Source: Anaerolinea thermophila
GTDB lineage: Bacteria; Chloroflexota; Anaerolineae; Anaerolineales; Villigracilaceae
NCBI GenBank assembly: GCA_022729775.1
Contig: DZBA01000135.1
Span: 1-8,458, forward strand
Reading direction: 5' to 3'
DNA length: 8,458 nucleotides
Shown: positions 5,720 to 8,458 of the stretch, piece by piece
Position numbering within the stretch: the stretch's first letter is position 1
Layout of the letters: each line of letters starts with the position of its first letter
The notes under the pieces: model-generated
What the model was told of the DNA's origin: nothing
Seen by the model: the letters and a program-made list of their open reading frames with translations, nothing else
Database searches by the model: none
Program-made: the position numbers and the translations under genes

Positions 5720-7117
5720 ATGCTGACCTATATAAAAATCAACGGCTTTAAGTCCTTTCACAATTTCGAAATGGAATTTACCCCCTTTACTCTTATTGCG
5801 GGAGCAAATGGGTCTGGAAAAAGCAATGTCTTCGATGCCTTGCGGTTATTATCGCGCCTGTCTGAGACCGACCTGAAAACAGCCTTTAGCGAACAACGCG
5901 GCAACCCTGCCGAATTATTTACTCAATATGATGATGACTGGTTTGCAAAGGAAATTCATTTTGTCGTCGAGATGCTGGTTCAGCGAAAGATTAGAGACAA
6001 TTGGGGCGGCGAAGCCGAACTCAATCACACTCGTTTACGCTATGAACTCAAAGTGCAAAGAAAAGAAAGCAGAATTACAGGCGTAGATAACCTCGTGGTT
6101 ATGTATGAACATCTCGAAAAAATCAAGACCGACAAAGATCAGTGGGCTAAAAATCTTGACGTTCCCAAAACCTTATGGACATCCACAAAAGCAGGCGGAT
6201 CTAATAAGCCTTTCATCTATACAGAAGAACAAAATGATATTACGACGATTAAAATCAGACAGGATGGCAAGCAAGGCGGAAAAGCCACCCCTGCCAATGC
6301 AGTTTCACAGACCGTGCTAGGGAGTATTAACTCAGTAGATTTTCCCCACGCCTTTGCCGCCAAAGAAGAGATGAGGGCGTGGAAATTCCTTCAACTCAAT
6401 CCCGAAGACTTGCGCGAGCCAACCCGCCAGGAAATCGGCGCGCGCGACACAATCACCCCCAGCGGCAAGAATTTGGCTGCCGCATTGTTTCGTATTAAAC
6501 AAAACGATGAATATGCTTTAATCCAAGTGGCAAGGAAACTCAATAATTTCCTACCAAACTTCACCGAAGTTAATGTGCTGGACGATAAGGCGAATAAGCA
6601 ATTCCTAATCATGATTAAAGGCGAGGATGGGCGCGAATTTTCATCCAGAGTGCTTTCAGAAGGAACGCTGAGACTGCTTGCGTTATGTATCTTTCAATAT
6701 GATGAGCAACACAAAGGGCTGCTGTGCTTTGAAGAGCCTGAAAACGGTATTCATCCTTTCCGCATAAAATCCATGTCTGAACTTCTAAAGGATTTGAGCG
6801 GAAATTTCTCTAATCCAGAATTACCCTTGCGGCAGGTTATTGTCAACACCCATTCGCCCGCCCTGGTTGCCGAGTTGATTCAATGGCGCGATGACAAGGC
6901 AGTCAGCATTTGGTTGTCACAACTCAATACTTTTATTGACGATGTCGAAGGAAAGCGCGTGAAATTAAAATCCACCAAGATGCTGCCTGTCATAAAAGAA
7001 AATGAAATGCAGCTTTCTTTACCATTATCAGAGGCGGAACGCAAATTTACCCTGAATGAGGTTATGAAATATTTGCAAACTGCCGATATTGAAAATGCAG
7101 TGGCGGAACTCCAATGA
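5720..7117 (+). CDS. AAA/ABC-type ATPase (AAA_21/COG4637-like), defence-type
   Basis: This 465-residue P-loop ATPase has the layout of SMC/OLD-type ABC ATPases. It shows an N-terminal ING-FKSF strand, a Walker A GANGSGKSN at 28-36, a long middle insert, an ABC-signature-like LSEGTLRLL (312-320), a Walker B LLCFEEPENGIHP (334-346) with E338/E339, and the switch histidine in NTHSP (H378). A tail of about 85 residues follows. It carries no nuclease domain; the partner gene, overlapping by ATGA, supplies a TOPRIM-like one. That pairing matches two-gene systems such as RloA/RloB, AbiLi/AbiLii and AriA/AriB (PARIS), where the ATPase senses infection or holds the effector. A role in phage defence is inferred. 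The start is well supported: AAGGAG sits five bases before the ATG. Base composition is more AT-rich than ansA and trmFO, consistent with acquisition by transfer. Confidence 0.9.
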   Translation: MLTYIKINGFKSFHNFEMEFTPFTLIAGANGSGKSNVFDALRLLSRLSETDLKTAFSEQRGNPAELFTQYDDDWFAKEIHFVVEMLVQRKIRDNWGGEAELNHTRLRYELKVQRKESRITGVDNLVVMYEHLEKIKTDKDQWAKNLDVPKTLWTSTKAGGSNKPFIYTEEQNDITTIKIRQDGKQGGKATPANAVSQTVLGSINSVDFPHAFAAKEEMRAWKFLQLNPEDLREPTRQEIGARDTITPSGKNLAAALFRIKQNDEYALIQVARKLNNFLPNFTEVNVLDDKANKQFLIMIKGEDGREFSSRVLSEGTLRLLALCIFQYDEQHKGLLCFEEPENGIHPFRIKSMSELLKDLSGNFSNPELPLRQVIVNTHSPALVAELIQWRDDKAVSIWLSQLNTFIDDVEGKRVKLKSTKMLPVIKENEMQLSLPLSEAERKFTLNEVMKYLQTADIENAVAELQ

Positions 7118-7779
7118 GACAATTGCTCGTAGGCTTTGCCACTGAAGGCAATACAGATTCTCGCTTTCTTGAAAGCGTTATTTTTCGCGCTTTGGAATGG
7201 ATTGTTTTTACCGAGTACAGCGGACAAATCGAAGTCTTGCCTTTGGTATCCTTTGATAAGGAAAAAGGAACTTTTTCAGAAGTAGTCATGAAATACGCTC
7301 AAAAGGCATACGAGACGGGCGTGATGGTCTTATGTATTCATGTTGACGCCGACGCCGATACAGACGAACATGTTTTTATCAATAAAATCAACCCTGCTTT
7401 TGAAGAAGTCGTGAAACAGGTAAACGATATTTATTGCAAAAATCTGGTTGCGCTTGTGCCAGTACGAATGACGGAAGCCTGGATGCTTGCCGATAAAGAA
7501 CTGCTAAAGCGACAATTGGGCGTCAATAGCCGCGACGCGGATTTGGGGATTCACAGAAAACCCGAACAGTACGCCGATCCTAAAGAGGCAATCCGCAATG
7601 CTATCCGAATTGCCTTTGAAGATTCTCCCCGCCGTAGAGACAACCTGGATATTGCCGATTTATACACACCCATCGGTCAAAGTATTGATTTGGAAAAATT
7701 ACGAAAGTTAAGTTCGTTCAGTAAATTTGAAGACGCAATCAGGGAAGCCCTCCGAAAAATTAACTACCTTAAACCATAA
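7114..7779 (+). CDS. TOPRIM-like DUF4276-type protein, partner of the ATPase
   Basis: This 221-residue soluble protein starts within the ATPase stop (ATGA overlap), so the two should be made together. It has a TOPRIM-like pattern: strand plus TEGNTD (E11-G12) near the N-terminus, then a hydrophobic strand running into HVDADADTDE with D78, D80, D82 and D84 as candidate metal ligands. VPVRMTEAWMLAD (E121, W123, D127) further on is the kind of motif I associate with DUF4276/RloB-like proteins. The expected role is a metal-dependent nuclease or nucleotide-acting effector controlled by the ATPase. That role is an inference; the sequence shows only the acidic motifs and the pairing. No terminator with a good stem is visible in the 42 bases between its stop and the second 52-base repeat. 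Alternative: a non-catalytic regulator of the ATPase. Confidence 0.82.
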   Translation: MRQLLVGFATEGNTDSRFLESVIFRALEWIVFTEYSGQIEVLPLVSFDKEKGTFSEVVMKYAQKAYETGVMVLCIHVDADADTDEHVFINKINPAFEEVVKQVNDIYCKNLVALVPVRMTEAWMLADKELLKRQLGVNSRDADLGIHRKPEQYADPKEAIRNAIRIAFEDSPRRRDNLDIADLYTPIGQSIDLEKLRKLSSFSKFEDAIREALRKINYLKP

Positions 7780-7821
7780 ACTACAATTCGACAGTTCGCA
7801 GGATTAATAAATCGCTGCCGC

Positions 7822-7873
7822 GCAAGTTTTTTTTGATGTATACTTGCGGACATCGAGCGGGGAACGTCCCTGC
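7822..7873 (+). repeat. 52-base direct repeat, copy 2 (promoter plus leader hairpin)
   Basis: This copy is identical to 5627-5678. It includes the T8 run, TATACT (7839-7844) and the hairpin with arms 7857-7863 and 7867-7873. The upstream -35 position reads CTGCCG where copy 1 has TTGCAG, and the CTTGC palindrome arm is lost. Any promoter here should thus be weaker or differently controlled. It precedes the 29-codon ORF and the PLD-domain gene, with a predicted RNA start near 7851. Confidence 0.9.
7839..7844 (+). promoter_or_regulatory. -10-like box of a candidate promoter for the PLD-domain unit
   Basis: TATACT lies within the second repeat copy. At 18-base spacing the -35 position is CTGCCG, a poor match. 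The downstream operon may therefore rely on read-through from the ATPase-TOPRIM genes, or on an activator. Confidence 0.35.
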
Positions 7874-7888
7874 AAAAGAGAGAAGCCA

Positions 7889-7978
7889 ATGACAAACACC
7901 TTTCAACAAGTTTTTTGCGGCGCGGAAGAATTTACAAGGTCTCTTGTAGTTCTTTCTTTTAACGAGAGGCGGGGATGA
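7889..7978 (+). CDS. Possible 29-residue leader ORF
   Basis: An ATG 15 bases after the second repeat opens a 29-codon frame (MTNTFQQVFCGAEEFTRSLV... ending NERRG). Its TGA overlaps the ATG of the PLD-domain gene (ATGA). GAGAGAAG upstream is a weak ribosome site. The exact stop/start overlap is typical of translational coupling, so it may be a leader peptide or small protein of the defence unit. I recognise no family, and chance is a serious alternative because the downstream gene has its own GAGG. Confidence 0.3.
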   Translation: MTNTFQQVFCGAEEFTRSLVVLSFNERRG

Positions 7979-8458
7979 CAACTGACCTTACCTTTATCAC
8001 CAATGAAAACGGACAAAGCCTAAAAGATAGGTTCAATGTCTTAATCAAAGACTCGCGTTTCTTTGATGTTTTATCGGGTTATTTTTACACAAGCGGGTTT
8101 TATGCAATTTATAAATCGCTTGAAAATACCGAGAAGATCAGAATTTTGGTGGGAATCAGCACAGATAAAAAAGCCTTTGATTTATTCACCACCGCAAAAG
8201 AAGAAGTTCAATTGGAACTTGCAGACCCATCGCATAAAGAAGCGAAAGATATTTTTGTTCAACAAGTAGCAAGCGAACTTGAAAATTCACAAGACAGCCA
8301 GACCGTTGAGCAAGGCGTACTCAAATTCATTGAATGGATAAAAAATGGAAAACTTGAAATCAAAGTTTATCCGTCTCAAAATATTCATGCAAAAGTTTAT
8401 ATCGTCACTTTCAAAGAAGGTCATTATGACGATGGGCGAATTATTACAGGGTCAAGCA
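7975..8458 (+). CDS. PLD-like (HKD) domain protein, N-terminal part, cut by window end
   Basis: The frame runs 161 codons to the window edge without a stop. The start is supported by GAGG five bases upstream. Visible features are an N-terminal ITNENGQSLKDRFNVLIKD segment, FFDVLSGYFYTSGFY, a strand IRILVGIST, then IHAKVYIV (H138, K140) leading into IITGSS at the very end. H-x-K followed by G-S-S/N is the phospholipase D active-site pattern. This arrangement resembles the N-terminal nuclease domain of long PLD-plus-SNF2/DEAD helicase proteins found in defence islands, but the helicase part is not in the window and remains an expectation. It shares its AT-rich composition with the ATPase-TOPRIM pair. 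It may be the first large gene of a separate defence operon driven from the second 52-base repeat. Confidence 0.75.
   Translation, partial: MTTDLTFITNENGQSLKDRFNVLIKDSRFFDVLSGYFYTSGFYAIYKSLENTEKIRILVGISTDKKAFDLFTTAKEEVQLELADPSHKEAKDIFVQQVASELENSQDSQTVEQGVLKFIEWIKNGKLEIKVYPSQNIHAKVYIVTFKEGHYDDGRIITGSS

Noticed and set aside
5698..5748. A short ATG frame starting just before the ATPase gene.
   Set aside because: It has no ribosome site of its own, and the AAGGAG is placed for the ATPase ATG at 5720. It is probably chance.
5627..7873. The 52-base repeats as a CRISPR array or insertion sequence ends.
   Set aside because: There are only two copies, 2.2 kb apart, in direct orientation, with coding sequence between and no transposase or integrase in view. 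Neither a spacer array nor terminal inverted repeats fits.
7781..7981. A 66-codon minus-strand frame across the second repeat.
   Set aside because: It covers the promoter-hairpin repeat and leader, has no recognisable domain, and opposes the clear plus-strand operon.
1..8458. tRNA, rRNA or known riboswitch genes.
   Set aside because: I looked in the intergenic stretches for cloverleaf or known aptamer patterns and saw none. The hairpins present do not match a class I recognise.

Overview
The window looks like chromosomal DNA of a bacterium, most likely an Anaerolineae-type member of the Chloroflexota. This assignment is an inference from the gene content (a folate-dependent TrmFO, and a kinase-fold/transmembrane/TolB-like propeller protein of a sort common in that phylum) and from the GC-rich codon style of the first 5.4 kb. 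No rRNA or taxonomic marker is present to prove it.

Region 1 (40-2269, + strand) carries trmFO, which makes m5U54 in tRNA. It overlaps by 8 bases a membrane-anchored M28 metallopeptidase that resembles glutaminyl cyclase. Region 2 (2270-2366) is a short convergent gap filled by a composite inverted and tandem repeat and a possible terminator. Region 3 (2367-5384, - strand) is a two-gene unit: type I L-asparaginase (ansA), then, 9 bases later, a transmembrane protein with a kinase fold whose VAIK, HRD and DFG motifs are all degenerate (a predicted pseudokinase) and an outer beta-propeller.

Region 4 (5385-5719) is a 335-base divergent intergenic region full of structure: a perfect 15-bp hairpin before ansA, a 25-base imperfect inverted repeat, two copies of a small palindrome, and a promoter-like 52-base element. 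Region 5 (5720 to the window end, + strand) is visibly more AT-rich and looks like the start of a defence island. It has an AAA/ABC-type ATPase translationally coupled to a TOPRIM-like DUF4276-type protein, then a second perfect copy of the 52-base element, a possible 29-codon leader ORF, and the first 161 codons of a protein with a phospholipase D-like (HKD) domain, cut by the window edge.

The most distinctive observation is that 52-base element. It occurs twice, identically, 2195 bases apart, each time just ahead of a defence-type transcription unit. It consists of a -10-like box inside a GCAAGT/ACTTGC dyad followed by a 7-bp hairpin that ends exactly where the repeat ends. It therefore looks like a reusable promoter-plus-leader-hairpin module, or the scar of a cassette insertion, bracketing the ATPase-TOPRIM pair.
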